Below are positions 53,479 through 62,890 of a DNA stretch of 64,000 nt, in pieces. The DNA is taken from contig NZ_JACHFH010000001.1 of the NCBI RefSeq assembly GCF_014201835.1, forward strand, positions 1 through 64,000, read 5' to 3'. Numbering within the stretch: the stretch's first letter is position 1; the number at the start of each line of letters is the position of its first letter. The DNA is from Pectinatus brassicae. Its GTDB lineage: Bacteria > Bacillota > Negativicutes > Selenomonadales > Selenomonadaceae. Both the position numbers and the translations under genes were made by a program. The notes beneath the pieces were generated by a model that was not told the DNA's origin, did not search any database, and saw nothing but the letters and a program-made list of their open reading frames with translations.

Positions 53479-54927
53479 ATGCAACATGCAATACCGCATC
53501 CATCTGGCAGCGTGTCACATGAAGAAAATGGTACACAGGTAGTTGAATCACAAATATCCCATTTCAAAAAACTATCCTGGAAAGAAAAAATTTCCTATGG
53601 TTTCGGCGATTTCGGCAACGGTTTTATGTTCGACTTAGGCCAAGCCTATTTAACAAAATACTGGATAGATATCTGCATCATACCAGCAGCTGCTGTTGCC
53701 GGCATATTTGCTTTCACCAAAATATTTGATGCTTTTATGGATCCTATTGCTGGTTCTTTAATTGATAAACGGAAAAATATCGGTGCCCGTGGTAAATTCC
53801 GACCGGTAATGATGATATCAAGTATATTGCTTGCACTTTTAACTATTGTTACTTTTACTATGCCGAATTTTTCCACACCAGAAAAAATATTATTTGCCTA
53901 TGGTGCCTACATGGCTTGGGGACTTGTTTATTCTTTTACCAATATTCCCTATGGTTCCTTAGCCAGCGTAATGACCCGTGATGTCAACGAACGCAGCCAG
54001 CTGGCCACCACTCGTCAAGCAGGCTCTATCGGCGCTCAATTAATCACCGGCATTGCTTTTGTTCCCATTGTAATGTCTTTTGACAATCCTCATCATGGTT
54101 TTTTTGTCGCTGCTATATTTATGGCGATAATAGGTGTTCTTGGTTTTTATATATGTTATCGCAATACCAAAGAACATGTACCAGTAATGCGTAACACCAA
54201 AGCTGAACAAAAAGCCGGCTTTTCCGCTTATCTCAAGGTAGTTTTCACCAACAAGCCCCTGCTGTGTCTTATCTTAATGACTTTATTTACAATATCTGCT
54301 ATGAATACCAATAATCAAATGATGATCTTCTTCTGCCAATATAATTTAGGCAGTATGGCTCTACAGCCTATAGTAAACGGTATCATGATGGGCTGCTCAG
54401 TTTTAGGCATTCTCCTTATCCCTAAATTAGTCAGTAAATTTGGCAAGAAAAAAACCGCGGTTACTGGTTTAATAATAGGTTTTATTGCTAATATTCTCAA
54501 TTTTGTAATTACAACCAATATTTATGCTTTTGTTATTTTAGTTACTATTGGTTACGTTGCCTTGGCAATTCCTAATGGTATTACCTGGGCCTTTGTCTCC
54601 GATGTTATTGACTATGGTGAATGGCATAATGGCATACGCAAAGAAGGGATTACTTATGCTGCTTTTAATTTCTCCCGCAAAATTGCCCAAGCAATTGCGG
54701 CTATCATAAGCTCTGGTATTTTAGTATTAACTGGTTATATGGCTAATTCGACTCAATCCCCTGAAACACTTACGGGCATCAAAGCTGCCATGACACTTTA
54801 TCCTGGTATTGCTCTCGGTGCCGCTGCGATTATAATTGGCATCTTTTATAAATTATCCGATAAAAATTATCGCAAAGTTGCCGATGATCTTAGTAATGGT
54901 CTTTGGGAAAAAGGAAAAATAGAATAA
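53479..54927 (+). CDS. GPH-family sugar:cation symporter (hexuronide type)
   Basis: Twelve-segment MFS-type transporter of 482 residues in the glycoside-pentoside-hexuronide family. The hydrophilic N-terminus (about 30 residues) is followed by SYGFGDFGNGFMFDLG, AFMDPIAGSLIDKRK and SDVIDYGEWHNGIRKEG, all family motifs. Adjacency to uxaC suggests hexuronates or their oligomers as substrate. Strong AGGAGG ribosome site; a terminator follows. Confidence 0.88.
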   Translation: MQHAIPHPSGSVSHEENGTQVVESQISHFKKLSWKEKISYGFGDFGNGFMFDLGQAYLTKYWIDICIIPAAAVAGIFAFTKIFDAFMDPIAGSLIDKRKNIGARGKFRPVMMISSILLALLTIVTFTMPNFSTPEKILFAYGAYMAWGLVYSFTNIPYGSLASVMTRDVNERSQLATTRQAGSIGAQLITGIAFVPIVMSFDNPHHGFFVAAIFMAIIGVLGFYICYRNTKEHVPVMRNTKAEQKAGFSAYLKVVFTNKPLLCLILMTLFTISAMNTNNQMMIFFCQYNLGSMALQPIVNGIMMGCSVLGILLIPKLVSKFGKKKTAVTGLIIGFIANILNFVITTNIYAFVILVTIGYVALAIPNGITWAFVSDVIDYGEWHNGIRKEGITYAAFNFSRKIAQAIAAIISSGILVLTGYMANSTQSPETLTGIKAAMTLYPGIALGAAAIIIGIFYKLSDKNYRKVADDLSNGLWEKGKIE

Positions 54928-54941
54928 TATTATAATTTATA

Positions 54942-54991
54942 AAAACGAGCCGTTAAATACTGTTTCTATGTATTTAACGGCTCATTTTTTT
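54942..54991 (+). terminator. Terminator after the hexuronide-type transporter
   Basis: GAGCCGTTAAATA (54947-54959) pairs exactly with TATTTAACGGCTC (54971-54983), followed by ATTTTTTT. Confidence 0.92.
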
Positions 54992-55125
54992 CGCAAATTC
55001 CACTATATAATTTTCTTTATATTGCCTGTTCTATCAACAAATGTTAATATATATCAATACTCATTTATAAAACTTCTTATCAGGCAATTTTATAAATATA
55101 AACAATTATATGGGGAGGTTTTACC

Positions 55126-56052
55126 ATGAATAAGAAAGATACATGCTTAGGGCTATTGACCGTTGTTATATGGGGACTAAATTTCATTGCCATACACATC
55201 GGCCTTAATACTGTTCCACCATTATTGTTAGGCTCACTACGCTTTTGTGCCGTAACTTTCCCCTTGATTTTTATCATACCGCGTCCACCTATTGCTTGGC
55301 GCTGGCTTATTGCCTTAGGCCTTACTATAAATACCGGACAATTCGCCTTTTTGTTTATGGGCATGAAGCTGGGAATGCCATCAGGGCTTGCCTCTCTAAT
55401 AATACAAGCGCAGGTTTTCTTTACCCTGATATTTGCGGCTGCGCTTTTAGCCGAAAAATGGCATATTAACCATATTCTTGGCCTATTGACAGCTGCCTGT
55501 GGTATGGCTGTCATTGGTGCACAGCATGGCGTTAATATGACCTTACTGGGATTTATTTTAACTGTAGGTGCTGCTGCCAGCTGGGCCATGGGGAATATCA
55601 TAACCCGCAAATCAAGTATTGGTACTCCTGCCTATTCTGCCTTATCACTAGTCGTCTGGTCAGGCGCCATTGCTATTATTCCCTTGCTCATCTTATCGTA
55701 TTTTATCGAGGGGCCTGCCGCATGGTTAAACGCCTGGCATTTAGCTGACATAACAACAATTTCCTCACTGATTTACTTAGCATATATCGCCAGCTTGGTT
55801 GGCTATGTTATCTGGAGTAAGCTTCTAGCCAAATATCCAGCTGGTCTTGTTTCCCCGCTTGCGCTCTTAGTTCCTGTTGTCGGTATTGCCAGCTCAGCTA
55901 TTTTATTTAATGAACATTTATCAGTTTATCAAATTATCGGTGTACTATTAGTTATGCTGGGACTTTTAATTCATGTCTTTGGTCAAAAATATCTAGAAAA
56001 TTTTTCCAGTATATTAATAAAAAATTTTAAACCCACTCATAATAAAACTTAA
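55126..56052 (+). CDS. EamA/DMT family transporter
   Basis: Membrane protein of 308 residues with ten predicted segments in two EamA repeats (starts at about 8 and 150). The family opening LLTVVIWGLNFIAIHIGL and the later GYVIWSKLLAKYPAGLVSPLALLVPVVG are clear. Relatives export amino acids or metabolites; the substrate is unknown. It stands alone between terminators with a GGGGAGG ribosome site. Confidence 0.88.
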   Translation: MNKKDTCLGLLTVVIWGLNFIAIHIGLNTVPPLLLGSLRFCAVTFPLIFIIPRPPIAWRWLIALGLTINTGQFAFLFMGMKLGMPSGLASLIIQAQVFFTLIFAAALLAEKWHINHILGLLTAACGMAVIGAQHGVNMTLLGFILTVGAAASWAMGNIITRKSSIGTPAYSALSLVVWSGAIAIIPLLILSYFIEGPAAWLNAWHLADITTISSLIYLAYIASLVGYVIWSKLLAKYPAGLVSPLALLVPVVGIASSAILFNEHLSVYQIIGVLLVMLGLLIHVFGQKYLENFSSILIKNFKPTHNKT

Positions 56053-56055
56053 TAT

Positions 56056-56110
56056 AAATAATGCCGTCAGTCATACCATTAATATCATATGACCGACGGC
56101 ATTATTATTT
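56056..56110. terminator. Bidirectional terminator after the EamA gene
   Basis: AATGCCGTCAGTCAT pairs with ATGACCGACGGCATT with one mismatch, flanked by A and T runs. Confidence 0.85.
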
Positions 56111-56265
56111 TAATGTGCAAAAACTTCATTCACGATTTTGGCAATCATATCACCAGCATAATTTCCTGCTGGATTGTATGCCTGCAAATGGTTTTTGGCA
56201 TTAATATCTTTATCTTTTTGATATATATCCGCATAGGCTTTCTGTCCAGCCAGCTGCTTTATTAT
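56110..56265 (-). pseudogene. C-terminal remnant of an unidentified gene
   Basis: A 51-codon open frame on the minus strand reads like the end of a real protein, with QLAGQKAYADIYQKD, LQAYNPAGNYAGDM and the end AKIVNEVFAH, but has no start codon and is preceded by a stop and AT-rich sequence. It ends at the bidirectional terminator. The parent family is not recognised. Confidence 0.5.
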
Positions 56266-56302
56266 TTATCGAATTTTTTAAAATTTTTATAAATAAAAAT
56301 TA

Positions 56303-57193
56303 CTAATTACTACTAAAAAATTTTTTTCGATAATCTGATGGTGTCGTTCCTACTATTTTTTTAAACTGCTTAGAAAAATAAGCTTTATCATTAAAACCTA
56401 TTTGCTCAGCAATAGTTTCAATTGGCATTTTATTTTCTTGTAATAATTGCTGTGCTTTTTCTATGCGTAAATGCAAAAATAATTGCAGTGGCGTTATACC
56501 ATATTGCTTTTTTACACAGCGTATAATATGACCTGGATGAAATGAAAAAATATCTGCCAATTTTTTTAAATCAAAAGCTTCACGATAATGCAACTGTAAG
56601 TAATCAAAAATATTTTCTGCTGTATTTTTTTTATTTACCAAGCGTTCAGTATCACATAGTAATGTTAATATCGTAAAAAATAACTGTTGATTTTTTATCT
56701 GCGAAACTGCCGAAGCATAAAAATTTTTACGATGAATATTTTTATCAATTCTTACCTGCACTATTTTATCTAAACATTTTTCTAATTCCCCTGAATTTTC
56801 TTTATTAACGTCACCATATTGTGCTATTGATATATGAAAAGGCTCTTTAGTAAACTGGTAATTTGCTTTTTGTGGAGCATTGCGATTATATAACGGTTGC
56901 TGGGCAAAAAAGAAATCTCCTGTCGTATAAAAATGCAGCCAATAAAAATCTGTTTCACTATCACAGCATTTATAGCCTTTATGAAGTCGCTGTGGTGGTA
57001 ATATAAGATATTGATTTTTTTCCACAATAAATCTATTCCTATCTTCTTCCATATATAAGCGACCACTTTTTACATAAATAACATCAAATGTATGTGGCAT
57101 AATACGGCGTAAATGACTATCTCCTTTCCTATATAATGATATTCCCCCGACAATTAAATATGGCAATGGTGGACATTCAAATATTATGTACAT
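56303..57193 (-). CDS. AraC family transcriptional regulator
   Basis: Regulator of about 296 residues with an N-terminal cupin-like ligand domain (FIVEKNQYLILPPQRLHKG) and a C-terminal double HTH (FDLKKLADIFSFHPGHIIRCVKKQYGITP, then IAEQIGFNDKAYFSKQFKK). The ATG with GGAGGGAG upstream is chosen over one seven codons earlier. It is divergent from the transporter-GH127 genes and probably activates them in response to an arabinose-containing sugar. Confidence 0.9.
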   Translation of the reverse strand: MYIIFECPPLPYLIVGGISLYRKGDSHLRRIMPHTFDVIYVKSGRLYMEEDRNRFIVEKNQYLILPPQRLHKGYKCCDSETDFYWLHFYTTGDFFFAQQPLYNRNAPQKANYQFTKEPFHISIAQYGDVNKENSGELEKCLDKIVQVRIDKNIHRKNFYASAVSQIKNQQLFFTILTLLCDTERLVNKKNTAENIFDYLQLHYREAFDLKKLADIFSFHPGHIIRCVKKQYGITPLQLFLHLRIEKAQQLLQENKMPIETIAEQIGFNDKAYFSKQFKKIVGTTPSDYRKKFFSSN

Positions 57194-57305
57194 CTTTACT
57201 CCCTCCATGTGCATTTTATTATATTACTTAGATCGGCAATTTTTATTTATATATTTTATTATCTGATGTTTTTTATCTCTTAAAAAATTAAATTTCCTAC
57301 AAAAA

Positions 57306-57345
57306 ATGTTAATTATATTATACTTATTATGTTAATTATATTATA
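57306..57345. promoter_or_regulatory. Tandem 17-bp direct repeats, likely AraC-type binding sites
   Basis: ATGTTAATTATATTATA occurs twice, at 57306-57322 and 57329-57345, with a period of 23 bases, about two helical turns. Such direct repeats fit the two half-sites of AraC-family proteins. Confidence 0.55.
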
Positions 57346-57401
57346 TTTTCTGTCTATTTTATTAATTATTTTTTTTCAAAAAATATAATATACTACATAC
57401 A

Positions 57402-57413
57402 AGTTGTACAACT
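57402..57413. promoter_or_regulatory. 12-bp palindrome upstream of the GPH transporter
   Basis: AGTTGTACAACT is an exact palindrome just after a TATAAT-like stretch (near 57383), at the expected transcript start. It could be an operator. Confidence 0.4.
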
Positions 57414-57454
57414 ATGTTCTCTAAAATCTATTTTATCTAAACAAGGTGAATACT

Positions 57455-58804
57455 ATGAAAGATAATTCTGTTCATGAAAAACAGCTGCCGTTGGTTTGTC
57501 GTCTCAGTTATGCTTTGACCGACGGCTGCGGTAATTTACTATATTGCATTATTGGTTCATATCTGCTTTATTTCTATACTGATGTTTACGGATTATCTAT
57601 TGGCGTGACTGGCACAATTTTGTTGGCTACTCGATTATTAGATGCCATAGATGCCCCCAGTATGGGGATTCATTGTTGACCACACCAAAACAAAATATGG
57701 ACAAAGCCGGCCATATTTTCTCTGGTTGAGCATTCCTTTTGCCTTTTTAATGTGGCTGACATTTACCACGCCCAACCTTTCTGGTAATAGTAAAATTATT
57801 TACGCTGTAATCACCTACATTTTTGCCGGTATAATTTACACAGGTATCCAGACAGCTATTACTTCCATTTTACCTAATTTAACCACCCATGCCAGCGAAC
57901 GTATTATTTTAAATACCTTCCGCATGACAGGCGGTGCCATTGGTGCCTTTATCTGTATGACCTTTACGCTCCCCCTCGTAGGTCTTTTTGGTAATGGCAA
58001 TGAACACGTGGTTTCTCACTTACCCTGGCTTTTTTTGGTATTATTGCTGCTGCTTTGCTCATCTTTGCCTTTAAGCATCTTCATGAAGTAAATGTTCAAA
58101 AAATAAAACGCATCCCCATAAAAGATAGTATAAAAGCCATAAAAGGCAATTGGCCATGGATATTAATCGTAACATCCAACCTGATATTTTGGATTGGTCT
58201 TACCATAAGGCAATCGACCGTAGTATATTATTGCCAATACTATTTAGATGATAAATCCCTGACCGCTTTGTTTAATGGTTTAATCTCTATTGGGATAATT
58301 GGCACAATGCTTATTCCTCTCTTTGTAAGATATCTGCATAAATTCGGCGTTATGATTGCAGGATTTATAATTCTTATAATAGCCCATATATCTATATTTT
58401 ATGTTGGCAAAAACATGAATGCCCTTATCGCTATATGGATTTTCAGTGCCTTCGGTCATTTTATCGCCTGCTCGATGCCATTTGCCATGCTATCTGACAC
58501 AGTTGACTTTGGTGAATGGAAAACAGGTATCCGAGCCAGCGGCTTTCTTACCGCTATCGGCAGTGCTTTTTGCATAAAAGCGGGCTCTGGTATTGGTGGT
58601 TTTATACCTGCTATGGTAATGAATGCCTTTGGCTATATTCCCAATCAGTTGCAATCAGCATCATCACTTTTAGGAATACGCCTTATTTTCACCTGGCTTC
58701 CTGCTTTAATATTTGCTTTAGGCATTATACCTTTAATTTTCTATCGTAAATACGAAGCTAACGAAGCGACTATTTTAACTGATTTAGCAAAAAAGAATAA
58801 TTAA
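57455..58804 (+). pseudogene. GPH-family sugar:cation symporter interrupted by two frameshifts
   Basis: Three overlapping frames together give one GPH transporter of about 450 residues. Frame one runs from MKDNSVHEKQ to LLDAIDAP, frame two from GFIVDHTKTKYGQSRPYF to SHLPWL, frame three from IIAAALLIFAFKHLHE to LTDLAKKNN. The first shift is near a CCCCC/GGGG stretch (57654-57667), the second at a run of seven Ts (58030-58036). Removing one base in the first and adding one T in the second restores the whole family. GH127 follows directly, so the substrate was probably an arabinoside. Either a decayed gene or sequencing errors. Confidence 0.82.
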
Positions 58805-58819
58805 ATGAAAGGCACTATC

Positions 58820-60790
58820 ATGAATAATATTAATATAAAAATCACTACACCATTTTGGCTAAATTATTTTAAACTGATAAAAAATGAAATGCTGCCTTAT
58901 CAGTGGGCAGTATTAAATGATACAGCTGATATAGTTATCGAAAAAGAACGTGATGCTGCCTACATTCCCTCTCAAAAAAGCCATGCTATTGAAAACTTTA
59001 AGATAGCTGCCGGTCTAAAAACTGGTCATCATTATGGCATGGTTTTCCAAGACAGCGACGTTTATAAATGGCTTGAAGCAGCTGCCTATTGCCTAAAACG
59101 CTTTCCCGATAAAGAAGTCCAAAAAATCACTGACGATCTTATTAATCTAATCGGCAAAGCTCAAGAAAGCAATGGTTATCTTAATACTTATTTTACTATT
59201 GAGGCTCCTACTAGAAAATTTAAACGACTTTACCAAAGTCATGAACTTTACTGTGCTGGTCATTTTATCGAAGCAGCCGTTGCATACTATGAAGCTGTAA
59301 ATAATAAGCACGCACTCAATATTGCCTGTAAACTGGCTGATCACCTTTGCCATACTTTCGGCAATGCGCCCAATCAAATACACGACTATGACGGTCATGA
59401 AGAAATTGAAATAGGCCTGCTGCGTTTATATAAAATAACAAAAAATAAAAATTATCTTAATTTAGCACATTTTTTTCTATATGAGCGTGGTAAAGACCCC
59501 GAATTTTTTCATAAACAAGTCTCTGCTGATCCTGATAAAAGTGTACTTATTGAAGGTATGGATAATTTTAAAGCCTCGTATTATCAAAATCATAAACCGA
59601 TTTTGGAACAAACAACAGCAGAAGGACATGCCGTGCGGGTAACCTATATGTGCACAGCAATGGCAATGCTGGCCAATGAAGCTGATGATACAGCTATACT
59701 GGAAGCTGCTAAAAAGCTTTGGCAAAACATCACACAAAAACGAATGTACATTACTGGCGGCATTGGCTCCACTGTAATTGGTGAAGCTTTTACTACGGAT
59801 TATGACCTGCCTAATGACTCCATGTATTGTGAAACCTGTGCTTCCATCGGTTTGATATTTTTTGCTGGTAATATGCTGAAAAATGATATCAACAGCCACT
59901 ATAGTAATATCATGGAAAAAGCTCTGTATAATACAGTAATTGGCGGGATGGCTCTTGATGGCAAGCACTTTTTTTATGTTAATCCGCTTGAAGTAAATCC
60001 TGCCATCTGTCATACTAACCCCAGCAAAAGTCATGTAAAAACTACCAGACCTGCATGGTTTGGCTGTGCCTGCTGTCCGCCTAATATTGCCCGACTTATA
60101 GCTTCTCTAGATAGCTATATATATACTATTAAAAATAATATTATCTATTGTAATTTATATTTAGCCAATTGCTGTACTTTGTCAGTGAATGGTAAAAATA
60201 TTGCTTTTACAGAAGAAACTAATTATCCTTGGGATGGCAATATTAATTTCACTATCAATACAGCCAGGCAATTTGGCTTAGGTCTGCGCATTCCCGATTG
60301 GTGTGAATCCTTTACTTTAAAACTCAATGATAAAAACCTTCTTTATAATATAAAAAACGGCTTTATTATTATTGACCGTAACTGGTCAGTCAATGACCAA
60401 ATTGAACTAATATTATCAATGCCTGTACAAATATATACATCACATCCATCTATAATAGCTGATAGCGGCAAATTAGCTATACAGCGCGGCCCCCTTATGT
60501 ATTGTCTGGAAGGTGTTGATAATGGATCCAACTTACATTTACTCTATTTAAGTAAAAATGCCATATTTACGGAACAACAAAAAAACAGTGCCTTAGGAAA
60601 TATTATTACGCTTGAAACTACTGCCCAAAAATTATGTTCTGATTTTAATTGGCATAATCATCTATATTATAATGCCCGACATATAAAAAACAAATTCATT
60701 CCCCAAAAGATACAGCTGATTCCTTATTATACCTGGGGGAATCGCGGTGAGAACGAAATGCGTCTCTGGTTAAATGAATACAATAGCTAA
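58820..60790 (+). CDS. Beta-L-arabinofuranosidase, GH127
   Basis: Releases L-arabinose from beta-linked arabino-oligosaccharides, 656 residues. Counting from the ATG with AAAGG 7 bases upstream, E322 (in IGEAF) is the expected acid/base, and E338, C340, C418 and C419 (YCETC and CACCPPN) match the zinc and nucleophile set of HypBA1 from Bifidobacterium almost position for position. No signal peptide is present, so it acts in the cytoplasm on imported sugars. It lies 15 bases after the GPH transporter gene. Confidence 0.93.
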   Translation: MNNINIKITTPFWLNYFKLIKNEMLPYQWAVLNDTADIVIEKERDAAYIPSQKSHAIENFKIAAGLKTGHHYGMVFQDSDVYKWLEAAAYCLKRFPDKEVQKITDDLINLIGKAQESNGYLNTYFTIEAPTRKFKRLYQSHELYCAGHFIEAAVAYYEAVNNKHALNIACKLADHLCHTFGNAPNQIHDYDGHEEIEIGLLRLYKITKNKNYLNLAHFFLYERGKDPEFFHKQVSADPDKSVLIEGMDNFKASYYQNHKPILEQTTAEGHAVRVTYMCTAMAMLANEADDTAILEAAKKLWQNITQKRMYITGGIGSTVIGEAFTTDYDLPNDSMYCETCASIGLIFFAGNMLKNDINSHYSNIMEKALYNTVIGGMALDGKHFFYVNPLEVNPAICHTNPSKSHVKTTRPAWFGCACCPPNIARLIASLDSYIYTIKNNIIYCNLYLANCCTLSVNGKNIAFTEETNYPWDGNINFTINTARQFGLGLRIPDWCESFTLKLNDKNLLYNIKNGFIIIDRNWSVNDQIELILSMPVQIYTSHPSIIADSGKLAIQRGPLMYCLEGVDNGSNLHLLYLSKNAIFTEQQKNSALGNIITLETTAQKLCSDFNWHNHLYYNARHIKNKFIPQKIQLIPYYTWGNRGENEMRLWLNEYNS

Positions 60791-60791
60791 T

Positions 60792-60844
60792 TAAAAAAAC
60801 ATCTCCTAATAACCCATTATGGTTGTTAAGAGATGTTTTTTTTA
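60792..60844. terminator. Bidirectional terminator after the GH127 gene
   Basis: AAAAAAACATCTC pairs with GAGATGTTTTTTT, with an inner imperfect TAATAACC/GGTTGTTA stem. Confidence 0.87.
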
Positions 60845-61756
60845 ATCGCCCAATTTGTATATATCAATCATACATGAATTTATATCAGGAAAAAGAAAAA
60901 TGAATTTTTCTTCCAATAATCGCCGCGGATAAGCATTTTGATCTACCAATAATAGCTCTTCCACTATTTTCCCCCAAAGCAGATGCGCCAAAAATTTAGG
61001 CATATGAATTTTTGAAGGAACCGCAAAATTTTCGGCAACATTTTTCATAAACACACTAAGGGGGACGGGATTAGGCGATGTCAAATTATATACCCCCTGC
61101 ATATTACTAACTTCTAATGCCAATAAAAAAGCACGGCGCACATCTTTATAGTTTATCCAGGAAATACGCTGTTTGCCATTTCCCATAATACCTGATAGCT
61201 TAAACCGACTAGGATTTTCCATCATTTGGAGTACTCCACCATTCGGTCCCAATACTATTCCCATTCGAAAAATTACCACACGTATGCCTAATGGTATCGC
61301 ACTATTGGCAACTTCTTCCCATTTTTCGCAAACTGCTGCCAAAAAACCATAGCCCTTTGGTGTTGTTTCTGTTTGCTGTTCTTCATGTGGTTCATAACCA
61401 TAAAAACCAATGGCTGAGGCACTGACTAAAATTTGTGGATAATTTTTTTCATTATTTTTATTGCGTTCAATTGACTGCACTATACAACGTGTAGTCTTTA
61501 TTCGGCTATTTATTATTTCCTGCTTTACTTTTTCGTTCCATTTTTTCCCAACATCGGAACCTGCTAAATTTACTACTGCATCCATTGTTGCCAAAATATC
61601 TTCAACCATCAAACCTTCTTTATCGACAATTTTACTTTTGCCGATTTTAAAATCTTCGCTGCTCAATGACATAACATTGTAACCATTTTCACGAAAATAT
61701 TTAGCTAAAATTTTTCCTACAAATCCTGTTCCGCCAGTAAGTAAAACATTTTTCAT
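60842..61756 (-). CDS. TIGR01777 family NAD-dependent epimerase (SDR, YfcH-like)
   Basis: Atypical short-chain dehydrogenase of 304 residues. The cofactor loop is TGGTGFVG at the N-terminus, followed by VVNLAGSDVGKKW, SASAIGFYG, the long segment RMGIVLGPNGG, and ISWINYKDVRRA; the C-terminal DUF1731-like part ends the protein. Members are found widely and their substrate is unknown. Confidence 0.88.
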   Translation of the reverse strand: MKNVLLTGGTGFVGKILAKYFRENGYNVMSLSSEDFKIGKSKIVDKEGLMVEDILATMDAVVNLAGSDVGKKWNEKVKQEIINSRIKTTRCIVQSIERNKNNEKNYPQILVSASAIGFYGYEPHEEQQTETTPKGYGFLAAVCEKWEEVANSAIPLGIRVVIFRMGIVLGPNGGVLQMMENPSRFKLSGIMGNGKQRISWINYKDVRRAFLLALEVSNMQGVYNLTSPNPVPLSVFMKNVAENFAVPSKIHMPKFLAHLLWGKIVEELLLVDQNAYPRRLLEEKFIFLFPDINSCMIDIYKLGD

Positions 61757-61876
61757 ATTTATTGACTCCTATCATGCAGTAGTATCGAAATCATACTAAA
61801 TCTTCCTATTTCTTTAGTATAATTTTTTTATTGTATAGCGTCAACATTATTCTTAATAATATTTAATACCGCATTG

Positions 61877-62698
61877 TCATTGCAAGTCAAACAAAGTATC
61901 TATATGAAATTTTTCCCTTAATTTTATCAAATTTTTACCAAAACTTTGTTCTAATATCTCTTCATGTTCTTTTAATATTTCTAATAAATAAAGATCATGG
62001 ATTATCATCTGTGTTATTGGCACAACCAGTCCAGGATGATAACTCCAAGCGGCCCGGCATTCATTTTCAGGCAGGGAAACAATGCCGGCTAAAGCTTCCT
62101 TACTATCAGCACTGAACATAAACCAGCGACCATTACTCTCATTTTTTTCCAAAGGATAATGGATATGCACATCAGCAAAGTCTAAAATCAAATCACCATA
62201 GGCAACAACGGTAATTTTTACCCCTCGCTTAGCAGCCATTCGTAATTGAGGAATTATTTCATCACTGTCTTCTTGCCAGATTTCCAGTAAAATATCTTTT
62301 TCACTTCGCCCAACAACCTCAGCAATACGCGAAAAAATCTCGGTCCGGCCTTTTATGTTCCATATATTATCTTGTATTTGAACTTGTGTTTCGTATGACG
62401 CTAATAATTTCTGGGCTTCAGCAAAAGTCTTTTCTGTTCTTTTTTTTCTGTTTTTCAATAAAATTTCTGGTGATACAGGTAAATACTGTGCGGGGGCTGC
62501 ATGACTTGCTATGATATCGCCACGTTTTTCCAAATTACTCAAGATATCATAAATACGGGAACGCGGCACTCCCGACTGTAAAGCTGCTGCATAACCAGAC
62601 AAAGGTTCATTGGCTGCCAAGAGTGCCAAATAGGCCTTGGCTTCATATTCCGAAAAAGATAATTCCTGTAATATTTTATAAATACGTTTTTGTTCCAT
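61877..62698 (-). CDS. TrmB family transcriptional regulator
   Basis: Regulator of 273 residues with an N-terminal winged helix (LSFSEYEAKAYLALL, VPRSRIYDILSNLEKRG) and a C-terminal phospholipase-D-like domain, the standard architecture of bacterial TrmB-like sugar regulators. It is divergent from the AEC transporter, which may be its target. The ligand is unknown. Confidence 0.86.
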   Translation of the reverse strand: MEQKRIYKILQELSFSEYEAKAYLALLAANEPLSGYAAALQSGVPRSRIYDILSNLEKRGDIIASHAAPAQYLPVSPEILLKNRKKRTEKTFAEAQKLLASYETQVQIQDNIWNIKGRTEIFSRIAEVVGRSEKDILLEIWQEDSDEIIPQLRMAAKRGVKITVVAYGDLILDFADVHIHYPLEKNESNGRWFMFSADSKEALAGIVSLPENECRAAWSYHPGLVVPITQMIIHDLYLLEILKEHEEILEQSFGKNLIKLREKFHIDTLFDLQ

Positions 62699-62788
62699 AA
62701 AAACCTCTTTACTTTTTTATAACAATAACTTCCATTAAAGTCATCTCGTATAGTGCTTCTCTAATATTTTTATAGTATAGCACAAATA

Positions 62789-62817
62789 TTGACACCACAA
62801 ATAAATAGCGTTATCAT
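62789..62817 (+). promoter_or_regulatory. Promoter of the AEC transporter
   Basis: Perfect TTGACA (62789-62794), 17-base spacer and TATCAT (62812-62817). Confidence 0.7.
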
Positions 62818-62865
62818 TTATTAGTCGCTACTTTAATAGCTACTATTTTTTTGAAGGGAGTTATA

Positions 62866-62889
62866 GTGAAATTAATTTTTCAATATTAA
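62866..62889 (+). CDS. Seven-codon upstream ORF before the AEC transporter
   Basis: GTG with GAAGGGAG a few bases upstream opens MKLIFQY and stops one base before the transporter ATG, which itself has no ribosome site. Translation of the transporter is therefore likely coupled to this short ORF. Confidence 0.45.
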   Translation: MKLIFQY

Positions 62890-62890
62890 T

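Noticed and set aside
56089-56292. Plus-strand open frame after the EamA gene
   Set aside because: It overlaps a terminator stem; the minus strand here gives a much more protein-like remnant.
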